Assembly: GCA_030146155.1 (NCBI GenBank)
Contig: JASLCF010000168.1
Span: forward strand, 1-16,621
Direction: 5' to 3'
DNA length: 16,621 nucleotides
From: Savagea sp.
GTDB taxonomy: Bacteria > Bacillota > Bacilli > Bacillales_A > Planococcaceae
Shown here: one piece after another, positions 7,502 to 13,316 of the stretch
Layout of the letters: each line of letters begins with the position of its first letter
Numbering within the stretch: the first letter of the stretch is position 1
Notes under the pieces: generated by a model
The model's database searches: none
Told to the model about the DNA's origin: nothing
The model's input: the letters and a program-made list of their open reading frames with translations, nothing else
Position numbers and translations under genes: made by a program

Positions 7502-8436
7502 TATGCATCACCGTCTTTCTTATGCAATTTAATTCTTGGATCAAGTAAACCGTACACTATGTCAACAATGAATAACATGAAAACTAAAAATGCACTATAG
7601 AAAACAGTTGATCCCATAATTACTGGATAGTCACGACTTGAAATACTTTCAACGAAATAGCGTCCCATTCCAGGAATTGCAAATATTTTTTCAATAACAA
7701 AAGTTCCTGTTAAAATTCCAGCCATTAATGTTCCCATAATCGTTACGACTGGCATTAACGCATTTCGTAAAGCATGTCTTGTGACAATCCTAAAGGTTGA
7801 TAACCCTTTCGATTGGGCCATACGTATGTAATCTTGTGTTAATACTTCAAGCATACTCGATCTTGTTAAACGGGCGATAACTGCCATCGGACCTGTAGAC
7901 AATGCTAATATCGGTAAAACCATATGCATCGGACTACTCCAGGTGGCGACGGGGAATATTCCCGCATTGACGGATAATTGTTGAATCAAAATCGTTCCTA
8001 ATACAAAGTTAGGGATGGAGATTCCAACCACTGCAAATGTCATCGCTGCATAGTCAATAATTGAGTTATGTCTTAATGCAGAAATTGTTCCTAATAATAT
8101 ACCTGATAGTGTTGCGACAAGTATTGTGTACATTCCTAGTTCAAACGATACGGGGAATCCTCTTCCTAGCAATGTGTTGACTGATTCATTTGGCTTTTTA
8201 ATCGATGGACCAAAGTCAAATGTAACAATTGATTTTAAATAACCGCCGTATTGTACGATGTACGGCTGATCCAGCTTGTAAAACTTATTTAAGTTTTCTT
8301 GTACAATCGGATTCGTATTTTTCTCCCCATCAAACGGAGAACCTGGTACCGCTTTCATAAGTACGAAAGTAAGTGTTGCAACAACGAAAATTGTAACGAT
8401 CATCATAAAAAACCTTTTAACAATATAACTGAACAT
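7501..8436 (-). CDS. oppB: Oligopeptide ABC transporter permease OppB
   Basis: The other membrane half of the channel and first gene of the operon, 311 residues. I place the start at the ATG at 8434-8436, because MFSYIVKRFF is the characteristic OppB/DppB N-terminus and a GGGGTGAGAG ribosome site stands just before it. An ATG 11 codons upstream (8467-8469) is open but gives a non-family extension. The protein shows the N-terminal helix leading to PGSPF, then the permease domain with the EAA-type loop (DYIRMAQSKGLSTFRI) and the GTFVIEKIFAIPGMG segment conserved in this family. It overlaps oppC by one base. The upstream region holds the candidate operon promoters. Confidence 0.95.
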   Translation of the reverse strand: MFSYIVKRFFMMIVTIFVVATLTFVLMKAVPGSPFDGEKNTNPIVQENLNKFYKLDQPYIVQYGGYLKSIVTFDFGPSIKKPNESVNTLLGRGFPVSFELGMYTILVATLSGILLGTISALRHNSIIDYAAMTFAVVGISIPNFVLGTILIQQLSVNAGIFPVATWSSPMHMVLPILALSTGPMAVIARLTRSSMLEVLTQDYIRMAQSKGLSTFRIVTRHALRNALMPVVTIMGTLMAGILTGTFVIEKIFAIPGMGRYFVESISSRDYPVIMGSTVFYSAFLVFMLFIVDIVYGLLDPRIKLHKKDGDA

Positions 8437-8526
8437 TCTCTCACCCCAAGTTTTTACCACAAATTGCAAAACGACCCGAATTGCACAATGTGAAATCCAA
8501 TTTCATATTTATCCCGTTGATTATCG

Positions 8527-8555
8527 ATTCTAACAAACTAATGTTCAGAAAACAA
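8527..8555 (-). promoter_or_regulatory. Candidate sigma-A promoter of the opp operon (proximal)
   Basis: On the minus strand TTGTTT (8550-8555), a 17-nt spacer, then TAGAAT (8527-8532, five of six to TATAAT). It would start transcription about 85 nt before the oppB start. The -35 matches only three of six bases. Confidence 0.4.
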
Positions 8556-8580
8556 TACGTTTATTAGTAATATTCTGAAT

Positions 8581-8609
8581 ATTATAACCTGTAAGCGGTT
8601 TATTTTGTT
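8581..8609 (-). promoter_or_regulatory. Candidate opp promoter (distal) with A-tract UP-like element
   Basis: A perfect minus-strand TATAAT lies at 8581-8586. The 17-nt-spaced -35 position (8604-8609, AACAAA) is poor, but three A6 tracts at 8611-8636, spaced 9 and 11 bp, occupy the place of an UP element and could compensate. The predicted start is near 8574, giving a leader of about 140 nt. Confidence 0.4.
8590..8603. promoter_or_regulatory. cre-like box (possible CcpA operator) in the opp promoter spacer
   Basis: TGTAAGCGGTTTAT matches the CcpA consensus TGWAANCGNTNWCA except at the last two positions. It lies between the distal -10 and -35 positions, where CcpA binding would repress. One imperfect match found by eye is weak evidence, but carbon repression of peptide uptake is common in Bacillales. 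Confidence 0.35.
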
Positions 8610-8793
8610 GTTTTTTCTATTTTTTCTATATTTTTTAGGGATAGTACCAAGGTTTGTGAGCAGCTCACTACTTTTCACAGCGTATAAAAATCAATCATTG
8701 CGATTTTTAATTCAAATGATTCTTTTTTATGATTTCAAGATTCTTTATTTTTCCTTCCCTATTTCTATTAAGTTCTATCCATCCAATTACAAT

Positions 8794-8831
8794 GAAAACA
8801 AAAAGAGATAAAACGAATTGTCTTATCTCTT
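8794..8831 (-). terminator. Rho-independent terminator of the SLH/excalibur gene
   Basis: On the minus strand, arms 8820-8831 and 8803-8814 form a 12-bp stem (AAGAGATAAGAC with GTTTTATCTCTT, one G-U) around a 5-nt loop, followed by TTTTGTTTTC. It begins 12 nt after the gene's stop codon. Confidence 0.88.
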
Positions 8832-8842
8832 CTTTCGTCTAT

Positions 8843-9676
8843 TTAGTTGATTTCACAAGCCCAACCGTCTTGGTCTCGGTCTAATCTGTTTTCATAAGCA
8901 GGATGACCTTTTTGAACACCTTTTGGATAATACTCTCTTAAAGCAGTACAATTTTTAAATTGAGTAGGTGCACCTGGAATAACATATAATCCATCCGTCG
9001 GATCACCTTTTGGAGGTGCTGGTGTTGGATTTGGCTTTGGTTCTGGTTTTGGTGCTGGTTGTTGCTCGGGTTGTTTAAAATCATCGTTTAAATGTCTTGC
9101 CATAAATAATGAAAAATGAAGTCTTGTAATTTCTTCTGCTGGTTTAAATAAATGGCCTGGGTACCCAGTTGTCACTTGGTTAAAAAATAATGCGTCGATA
9201 AAAGGTTCTGACCAATTGCCAGCTTTCACATCTTTAAAATGAGCTTTTTGATTCGTTTGAAGACCATAGGAAATCGCCATAATTTTTGCCATTTGAGCTC
9301 TAGTCAAATTGGCAGCTGGTTTGAATTCTTTTTTCCCTTTTGTTTCATAACCTGACACAATGCCTAAATGAACTGCTGCTGCAATCTCATTATATGCAGG
9401 GTGCGTTGTAGGAACATCCACAAATCCTGGGTTAGGATAGACAGAGTAATCTTCAATTGCTTTGTCACGCATAATCATCAACACTGCTTGTGAACGAGTT
9501 AGCTTATTTTGTGGTTTAAAAGTACCATCCTTATACCCGTTAATAATTCCTTTGTTGGCTAAAAACTCAATTTCTTTTACATAATGCTTTACATCTGTAA
9601 ACGTTGTCGCTGCATGAGCGGTCGATAGGTGAATCAATAACCCAAATGCTAGAATAAATGATACAATTTTCTTCAT
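8843..9676 (-). CDS. Secreted S-layer-homology protein with C-terminal excalibur domain
   Basis: A 277-residue exported wall protein. The signal peptide covers residues 1-22 (MKK, hydrophobic core, AHA before the cleavage site). Three SLH repeats follow at about 26-68, 85-134 and 147-196, each beginning F-x-D-V and ending in a T-R motif; such triplets bind pyruvylated secondary wall polymer. A Pro/Lys/Glu-rich linker (about 202-225) leads to an excalibur domain (about 240-275) with the calcium-binding-like D-R-D-Q-D-G-W-A-C-E motif and a second cysteine at 243. Excalibur domains often accompany nuclease or surface modules, but no enzyme domain is present here, so the function is unknown. The ATG has a strong AAGGAGG site. 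A weak promoter (TTATGA, 16 nt, TATGAT; 9706-9733) may lie upstream. The gene is monocistronic, with its own terminator. Confidence 0.93.
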   Translation of the reverse strand: MKKIVSFILAFGLLIHLSTAHAATTFTDVKHYVKEIEFLANKGIINGYKDGTFKPQNKLTRSQAVLMIMRDKAIEDYSVYPNPGFVDVPTTHPAYNEIAAAVHLGIVSGYETKGKKEFKPAANLTRAQMAKIMAISYGLQTNQKAHFKDVKAGNWSEPFIDALFFNQVTTGYPGHLFKPAEEITRLHFSLFMARHLNDDFKQPEQQPAPKPEPKPNPTPAPPKGDPTDGLYVIPGAPTQFKNCTALREYYPKGVQKGHPAYENRLDRDQDGWACEIN

Positions 9677-9772
9677 TCTTATCTCCTCCTTCTCTCTAAT
9701 ATACCATCATACAATGTATAATTTAAGTCATAATGTTAATATTTACAAATTATAGATTTTTTTAAATGGACT

Positions 9773-9818
9773 AAACAAAAAAAGCCTTCAACCTACTCGC
9801 TAAAGGTTAAAGACTTTT
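9773..9818 (-). terminator. Strong terminator after tRNA-Arg
   Basis: Minus-strand arms 9804-9818 and 9780-9794 pair over 15 bp (AAAAGTCTTTAACCT with AGGTTGAAGGCTTTT, two G-U pairs) around a 9-nt loop, followed by a run of T. It lies about 30 nt beyond the tRNA 3' end and also insulates the SLH gene. Confidence 0.9.
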
Positions 9819-9847
9819 CATTGCTATTGAGATCGCCTATTCTTTTA

Positions 9848-9919
9848 CGCCCCCGTCAGGAGTCGAACCCGAATCTTAAGAACCGGAATCTTACGTGTTA
9901 TCCATTACACTACGGGGAC
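9848..9919 (-). tRNA. tRNA-Arg (anticodon CCG)
   Basis: A full 72-nt cloverleaf on the minus strand: acceptor GTCCCCG/CGGGGGC, D stem GTGT/ACAC, anticodon stem TAAGA/TCTTA around the loop TTCCGGT, T stem TCGGG/CCTGA around TTCGACT, discriminator G. The anticodon CCG reads the rare arginine codon CGG. The 3' CCA is not encoded and must be added after transcription. A single tRNA-Arg near clpP also occurs in Bacillus subtilis, as far as I recall. Confidence 0.96.
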
Positions 9920-9933
9920 AAACAACATCTCCT

Positions 9934-9962
9934 AGTATAACAGAATCTCTTCAAAAGCTGAA
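9934..9962 (-). promoter_or_regulatory. Candidate promoter of tRNA-Arg
   Basis: Minus strand TTCAGC (9957-9962), 17-nt spacer, TATACT (9934-9939). The predicted start is 7-8 nt before the mature 5' end of the tRNA. The -35 is weak; the -10 is good. Confidence 0.4.
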
Positions 9963-9971
9963 GCACTCATT

Positions 9972-10577
9972 CTACTTTTCTACCCATGGAATTAAATACT
10001 CTTCCAGTGTCAAACCTTGTGAGATGATTTCTTCTGCGACTGCAACACCAACATATCTGAAATGCCACGGTTCATACATATAACCCGTAATCTCTTCTTT
10101 TCCTTTCAGATAACGAAGAATAAAGCCAAAAGAACTTGCGTGGGTAGACAACCACTTGCCCGCTTCAGTGTTCCCGAAAGCCTGACTAAACCACATCTCT
10201 TCATCTTTTGCATCGCCAATATCGATTGCTAAGCCAGATTGATGTTCTGAATGACCTGGACGTGCGCTATAACGGTCAGCTGCCGTTTGTCCATCTCGCT
10301 TCACATAATTCGTATAGAGCTGTGTTTGATAGTCATACGACCGGTAAAAGCTGATGATTGTTAACGTAATTCCTTCTTGTTTTGCAGCCAGACGCATCTC
10401 TTCAAAGGCTTGTCGCGTCGTTTGATCTTCACCTGGATCGAATGTAGGTGGCAATGCGTTCCATTTGTTAACGAGTAAAATGTCTTTCACATACAACGGC
10501 TGAGTGGGCACTGTCGATTCTTTTAAATAACCACCTGCATCGAGTGACGGTGGATTTTTTTGTAAATGATGCTTCAT
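9972..10577 (-). CDS. M15-family D-alanyl-D-alanine carboxypeptidase-like protein (VanY type)
   Basis: A 201-residue zinc metallopeptidase of the M15B/VanY type, which removes or cleaves D-amino acids in peptidoglycan peptides. The core motifs are intact: FYRSYDYQ with Arg79, S-x-E-H-x-x-G-x-A-x-D with zinc ligands His112 and Asp119, and E-P-W-H with catalytic Glu169 and zinc ligand His172. Family relatives are usually secreted or lipid-anchored, but this one starts with a hydrophilic MKHHLQKNPPS and shows no signal peptide. The ATG is preceded by AAAGAGGAA at good spacing, and no alternative upstream start with a hydrophobic segment is visible. It may therefore act in the cytoplasm on recycled wall peptides, or leave the cell by another route. 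It is divergent from clpP, sharing a 115-bp control region with a CtsR box. Confidence 0.9.
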   Translation of the reverse strand: MKHHLQKNPPSLDAGGYLKESTVPTQPLYVKDILLVNKWNALPPTFDPGEDQTTRQAFEEMRLAAKQEGITLTIISFYRSYDYQTQLYTNYVKRDGQTAADRYSARPGHSEHQSGLAIDIGDAKDEEMWFSQAFGNTEAGKWLSTHASSFGFILRYLKGKEEITGYMYEPWHFRYVGVAVAEEIISQGLTLEEYLIPWVEK

Positions 10578-10608
10578 GCGCGTTCCTCTTTTCTTTTGAT
10601 TTTCTTTG

Positions 10609-10648
10609 AGTATATCATTTGACCATCCTTGACCATAGAGGATATAGT
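10609..10648 (+). promoter_or_regulatory. clpP promoter with overlapping CtsR operator
   Basis: The sigma-A-like promoter is TTGACC (10619-10624), an 18-nt spacer and TATAGT (10643-10648), with a start near 10655. The CtsR heptad repeat GGTCAAG-GAT-GGTCAAA reads on the minus strand at 10618-10634 and fits the class III heat-shock consensus at all but one position. It covers the -35, so CtsR should repress clpP until stress. A minus-strand TATACT at 10609-10614 may be the -10 of the divergent peptidase gene, placing it under the same operator. Confidence 0.85.
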
Positions 10649-10692
10649 AGAGATAGATTAAGTGAAATGATTTCGCTAAGGAGGAATTAGTT

Positions 10693-11283
10693 ATGAATTT
10701 AGTACCTACAGTAATTGAACAAACAAGTCGTGGAGAGCGTGCTTATGATATTTACTCACGCCTTCTCAAAGACCGTATCATCATGTTAGGATCAGGAATT
10801 GATGATAACGTAGCAAACGCTGTCGTTGCTCAATTGCTTTTCTTAGAAGCAGAGGATCCAAACAAAGATATCTCTATCTATATCAACTCACCAGGTGGCA
10901 GTATCACAGCAGGGATGGCTATCTACGATACAATGCAATTCATCAAACCTGATATTCAAACGATTTGTGTAGGGATGGCTGCATCTATGGGTGCTTTCTT
11001 ATTAACAGCAGGTACAAAAGGGAAACGTTATGCCCTACCTAACTCAGAAGTAATGATTCACCAACCACTCGGCGGTGCACAAGGACAAGCTACTGAGATT
11101 GATATCGCAGCAAAACGCATCTTATTCTTACGTGATAAACTCAACCATATTATGGCTGAACGTACAGGCCAACCGATTGAAGTCATCGCGAAAGATACAG
11201 ACCGTGATAATTTCATGACTGCAGAACGTGCGAAAGAGTATGGCTTAATTGACCATATTTTAACACGTAACGAATTAAACTAA
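10693..11283 (+). CDS. clpP: ATP-dependent Clp protease proteolytic subunit ClpP
   Basis: The barrel-forming serine protease subunit that degrades unfolded and tagged proteins fed by ClpX, ClpC or ClpE ATPases. The 196-residue length and the whole sequence are typical of Bacillales ClpP. The catalytic triad is Ser98 (GMAASMGA), His123 (MIHQPLGG) and Asp172 (TDRDNF). The N-terminal MNLVPTVIEQ contains the short propeptide/axial-loop region, and hydrophobic-pocket residues for ATPase docking are in place. An AAGGAGG site 7 nt upstream fixes the ATG. It is the only plus-strand gene here, monocistronic, under CtsR control, with its own terminator. Confidence 0.99.
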   Translation: MNLVPTVIEQTSRGERAYDIYSRLLKDRIIMLGSGIDDNVANAVVAQLLFLEAEDPNKDISIYINSPGGSITAGMAIYDTMQFIKPDIQTICVGMAASMGAFLLTAGTKGKRYALPNSEVMIHQPLGGAQGQATEIDIAAKRILFLRDKLNHIMAERTGQPIEVIAKDTDRDNFMTAERAKEYGLIDHILTRNELN

Positions 11284-11291
11284 ACAAATTG

Positions 11292-11327
11292 AGCCGTACA
11301 TTCTTTTAATAGAATGTACGGCTTTTT
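11292..11327 (+). terminator. Rho-independent terminator of clpP
   Basis: A perfect 13-bp stem AGCCGTACATTCT/AGAATGTACGGCT (11292-11304 and 11311-11323) with a 6-nt loop and a T5 tail, 8 nt after the clpP stop. It lies between convergent genes. On the minus strand it is followed by CAATTTGTTTAG, so it may also end the amidohydrolase transcript, less efficiently. Confidence 0.95.
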
Positions 11328-11329
11328 AG

Positions 11330-12568
11330 TTATACTTGCACAAAGTTCTTCATTTCTTGTTGTTCTTGTAACTGTTGACCGTTTAAGAAATGAAGCACAT
11401 TTTGAACTTGTAAAGCGACACCTATGACTAGTGCATCTTCGTCGATATTAAATTGAGGTGTATGAGCCCCGTGAATAATTCCCTTTGCCTTATTGCCCGT
11501 CCCTAAACGGAAAAATGCACTCGGAGCAGCTTGTGCAAAGTAGGCAAAGTCCTCTGCCCCCATCGTTGGTAAATCCATCACTGTCACATTTTCACTTCCT
11601 AATAAAGCTTCCCCTGATGCCTTCGCAATATCAACCATCTCGTCTGTATTGACTAAAGCAGGATAACCATCATCTCCAATATCATAACGATAAGTCGCTT
11701 CGAAACTTTCCGTCACAGCAGCCACTACTTTACCAATTCGTTGCAAAACATATGCCCGAATAGCTGGATCTAAGGCACGCACTGTTCCCGTAATTTTGAC
11801 TTCCTCTGCAATGATATTACTTTGGGTACCCCCTTCAATTGTGCCTAGCGTAATGACCGCTGAATCTCTTGCATCAATATTTCGACTCACAATCGCTTGA
11901 ATCGCTGATATTACTTGTGCGGCGATGACAATTGCGTCTACTCCTTCACTCGGATAAGCACCATGCGCATTCTTTCCAATAATCGTAAGCTCAATCGTAT
12001 CAGAAGAGGCATTCATCTGACCGTAACGCACACCAATCTCTCCAACTTGAAAATGTGTGTCCACGTGTAAACCAAACACTGCATCTACTTTTGGGTTGTC
12101 CATCACACCCGCTTGAATCATTGGATCTGCTCCACCCACCGTCTCTTCAGCTGGTTGGAAAAATAACTTCACTGTCCCTGAAAAGAGATGCCGATGTGCC
12201 TGAAGAAATTTAGCAGCACCTAACACAATCGTCGTATGCGCATCATGTCCGCAAGCATGCATTTTGCCTTCGTTTTTTGAACGATAAGGCACTTCATTCA
12301 TTTCTAAAATAGGTAATGCATCTATATCTCCACGTAAAGCCACTGTCCGATTTGCTCCATCCGCAGTCCCTTCAATCAACCCAACGACTGCCGTATGTGC
12401 AATCTCATCTATGTAGGGGATTTCGAGTTCCTCTAAGTAGTTGATGATTTGTGCTTTCGTACGATATTCCTCCATTCCTAACTCAGGATGTTGGTGGAAA
12501 TCTCTTCTCACTTCAATCAACCAAGGGTACATTTCTTGTGCATGTTGCATCAATTCTTTTGATTCCAT
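11330..12568 (-). CDS. M20D-family amidohydrolase (N-acyl amino acid / hippurate hydrolase type)
   Basis: A 412-residue cytoplasmic metallopeptidase-like amidohydrolase that releases amino acids from N-acyl or peptide conjugates. Metal-site residues are visible: Cys106 and His108 in M-H-A-C-G-H-D-A-H, the Glu141-Glu142 pair in QPAEETVGGA, His168 in FGLHVD, and His366 near the C-terminus (IIHGAH). The dimerisation domain occupies about residues 180-290. Length and motif order fit the group annotated as N-acetyldiaminopimelate deacetylase, hippurate hydrolase or IAA-amino-acid hydrolase; the exact substrate cannot be assigned. The ATG is preceded by AGAAGG. It is monocistronic, converging on clpP, with a promoter at 12618-12647. 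Confidence 0.92.
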   Translation of the reverse strand: MESKELMQHAQEMYPWLIEVRRDFHQHPELGMEEYRTKAQIINYLEELEIPYIDEIAHTAVVGLIEGTADGANRTVALRGDIDALPILEMNEVPYRSKNEGKMHACGHDAHTTIVLGAAKFLQAHRHLFSGTVKLFFQPAEETVGGADPMIQAGVMDNPKVDAVFGLHVDTHFQVGEIGVRYGQMNASSDTIELTIIGKNAHGAYPSEGVDAIVIAAQVISAIQAIVSRNIDARDSAVITLGTIEGGTQSNIIAEEVKITGTVRALDPAIRAYVLQRIGKVVAAVTESFEATYRYDIGDDGYPALVNTDEMVDIAKASGEALLGSENVTVMDLPTMGAEDFAYFAQAAPSAFFRLGTGNKAKGIIHGAHTPQFNIDEDALVIGVALQVQNVLHFLNGQQLQEQQEMKNFVQV

Positions 12569-12617
12569 TGTTTAGCCTTCTTTCTATCACTTATCTTTTC
12601 CTTACAGATTGCCAATG

Positions 12618-12647
12618 ATTATACAATACTTTTTTGAAGTTGTACAA
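12618..12647 (-). promoter_or_regulatory. Candidate promoter of the M20 amidohydrolase
   Basis: Minus strand TTGTAC (12642-12647), an 18-nt spacer and a perfect TATAAT (12618-12623), giving a leader of about 42 nt before the ATG. The -35 matches three of six bases. Confidence 0.5.
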
Positions 12648-12663
12648 ATATTCTTACTATTTT

Positions 12664-12718
12664 AACAAAAAGAGTTCCATTATTTCACTCACGTCTTTTA
12701 TCATTTAATAGGGAACTC
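12664..12718 (-). terminator. Terminator-like hairpin upstream of the amidohydrolase promoter
   Basis: On the minus strand GAGTTCC (12712-12718) pairs with GGAACTC (12672-12678), extended by four A-T pairs past a small bulge, and is followed by TTTTTGTT. The loop of about 22 nt is large. No protein gene ends here on this strand; it would stop transcription coming through the GC-rich repeat. Confidence 0.45.
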
Positions 12719-12744
12719 AGTCATCTATTTACACGCTGTTTTCG

Positions 12745-12862
12745 TTCTGAGCGGACGCGTTCCGGTGGGGCGTGCGGTAAGCCGCCTCGTCGCGAAACCC
12801 TTGCTCCTGCCGGGTCTTACCTGTCACGCTATCCCACCCGAGTCGCCGCTCTGCACTTCAAT
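12745..12862 (+). repeat. GC-rich intergenic repeat with nested stems, copy 1
   Basis: A sharp GC-rich island in AT-rich surroundings. Four arms nest around one centre: GAGCGG/CCGCTC (12749-12754, 12846-12851), GGTGGG/CCCACC (12764-12769, 12833-12838), GCGTG/CACGC (12770-12774, 12825-12829) and GGTAAG/CTTACC (12776-12781, 12816-12821). The loop side contains CCTCGTCGC (12785-12793). Blocks CCTCGTCGC, TACCTGTCACGCTA (12818-12831) and GAGTCGCCGCTCTGCACT (12840-12857) recur in copy 2. From memory, similar elements are scattered through Bacillaceae and Planococcaceae genomes; this was not checked. Confidence 0.75.
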
Positions 12863-13069
12863 TAGCTAAGTTAGTAGTAAAACAATTTAAATCGATAGAA
12901 AAAACGATTGATATGAATGCAGATTATACAGCAATAAAACAATCCTTATAAAAAACGAATGAACCTCCTTTTAATTAAAATTTTTGGAAGTCACCTATCA
13001 ATAAATCACATCAGTATGAATGGCCGTATGATTTTGTGTAGCTAGATTGAATGGATGAATAGATTTCAG

Positions 13070-13200
13070 TTACTTGCAGTGTAAGATGGCGAATCCTTGA
13101 GGACTTAGCGTTACAGGTATGATCTTTTTTGCGACGAGGAAGCACAGCGAGCGCCCTAGCAAAGTAACCATCTGGAACCGAAAGCAACGCGTTAATTAGA
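13070..13200 (-). repeat. GC-rich intergenic repeat, diverged copy 2 in inverted orientation
   Basis: Read on the minus strand this shares with copy 1, in the same order, ACGCGTT, CCTCGTCGC (13131-13139), TACCTGTAACGCTA (13106-13119, one change in 14) and GATTCGCCATCTTACACT (13078-13095, 13 of 18 identical). Nested arms GATGG/CCATC and GTTAC/GTAAC again bracket the CCTCGTCGC block, but their sequences differ from the copy 1 arms. The loop is about 13 nt shorter. A 65-codon open frame over this copy is judged spurious. Confidence 0.7.
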
Positions 13201-13210
13201 TACCTCATAC

Positions 13211-13259
13211 CAAAAGAACTCGCCTAGAAATCAGGTAAACCGATTTCCAAACGAGTTCT
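13211..13259 (-). terminator. Second hairpin terminator downstream of crh
   Basis: Minus-strand arms AGAACTCG (13252-13259) and CGAGTTCT (13215-13222) enclose an inner stem GAAATCGG/CCTGATTTC with one bulged base, followed by TTTTGG. It lies about 100 bp beyond the crh stop, so it may be a backup terminator or mark the end of another small transcript. Confidence 0.6.
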
Positions 13260-13316
13260 ATCATCACCCTATATCTGAAGGCTACAATTCTTCACCAACG
13301 TTTTTTTGACATAGAG

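Larger units (their letters stand above)
8437..8842. other. Intergenic control region upstream of oppB
   Basis: A very AT-rich 406-bp stretch with no credible gene. Besides the promoters, cre-like box and terminator listed separately it holds: a leader hairpin at 8458-8492 (CACA/TGTG and TGCAA/TTGCA arms, loop 8470-8480) shortly before the oppB ribosome site; a 7-bp inverted repeat TTCAGAA/TTCTGAA at 8544-8550 and 8573-8579; three phased T6 tracts at 8611-8616, 8620-8625 and 8631-8636; a perfect odd palindrome GTGAGC-A-GCTCAC at 8656-8668; and an AT hairpin AAAAATC/GATTTTT at 8686-8692 and 8702-8708. These were found by eye and could partly be chance in such AT-rich DNA. Confidence 0.6.

Noticed and set aside
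8437..8469. Longer oppB start at the ATG at 8467-8469.
   Set aside because: The extra 11 residues are not OppB-like, and the ribosome site GGGGTGAGAG serves the internal ATG.
8655..8669. TGTGAGCAGCTCACT as a CRP-type site.
   Set aside because: The half-site spacing is 5 rather than 6, and Bacillales do not use a cAMP-CRP system of the enterobacterial type.
9848..9919. tRNA-Arg as an integration site for a phage or island.
   Set aside because: No integrase, no partial tRNA copy and no mobile genes are visible on either side within the window.
12964..12971. Minus-strand AAAGGAGG, a perfect ribosome-site sequence.
   Set aside because: No ATG, GTG or TTG lies at usable distance in an open frame; the frame entering at TTCATTCGT stops after a few codons. 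It may be a relic or chance.
13011..13208. A 65-codon minus-strand open frame between the amidohydrolase and crh genes.
   Set aside because: It has no ribosome site before its ATG (preceded by TTTTGGT) and lies entirely over repeat copy 2 and its flank. Similar open frames probably appear wherever this repeat occurs and get annotated as hypothetical proteins.
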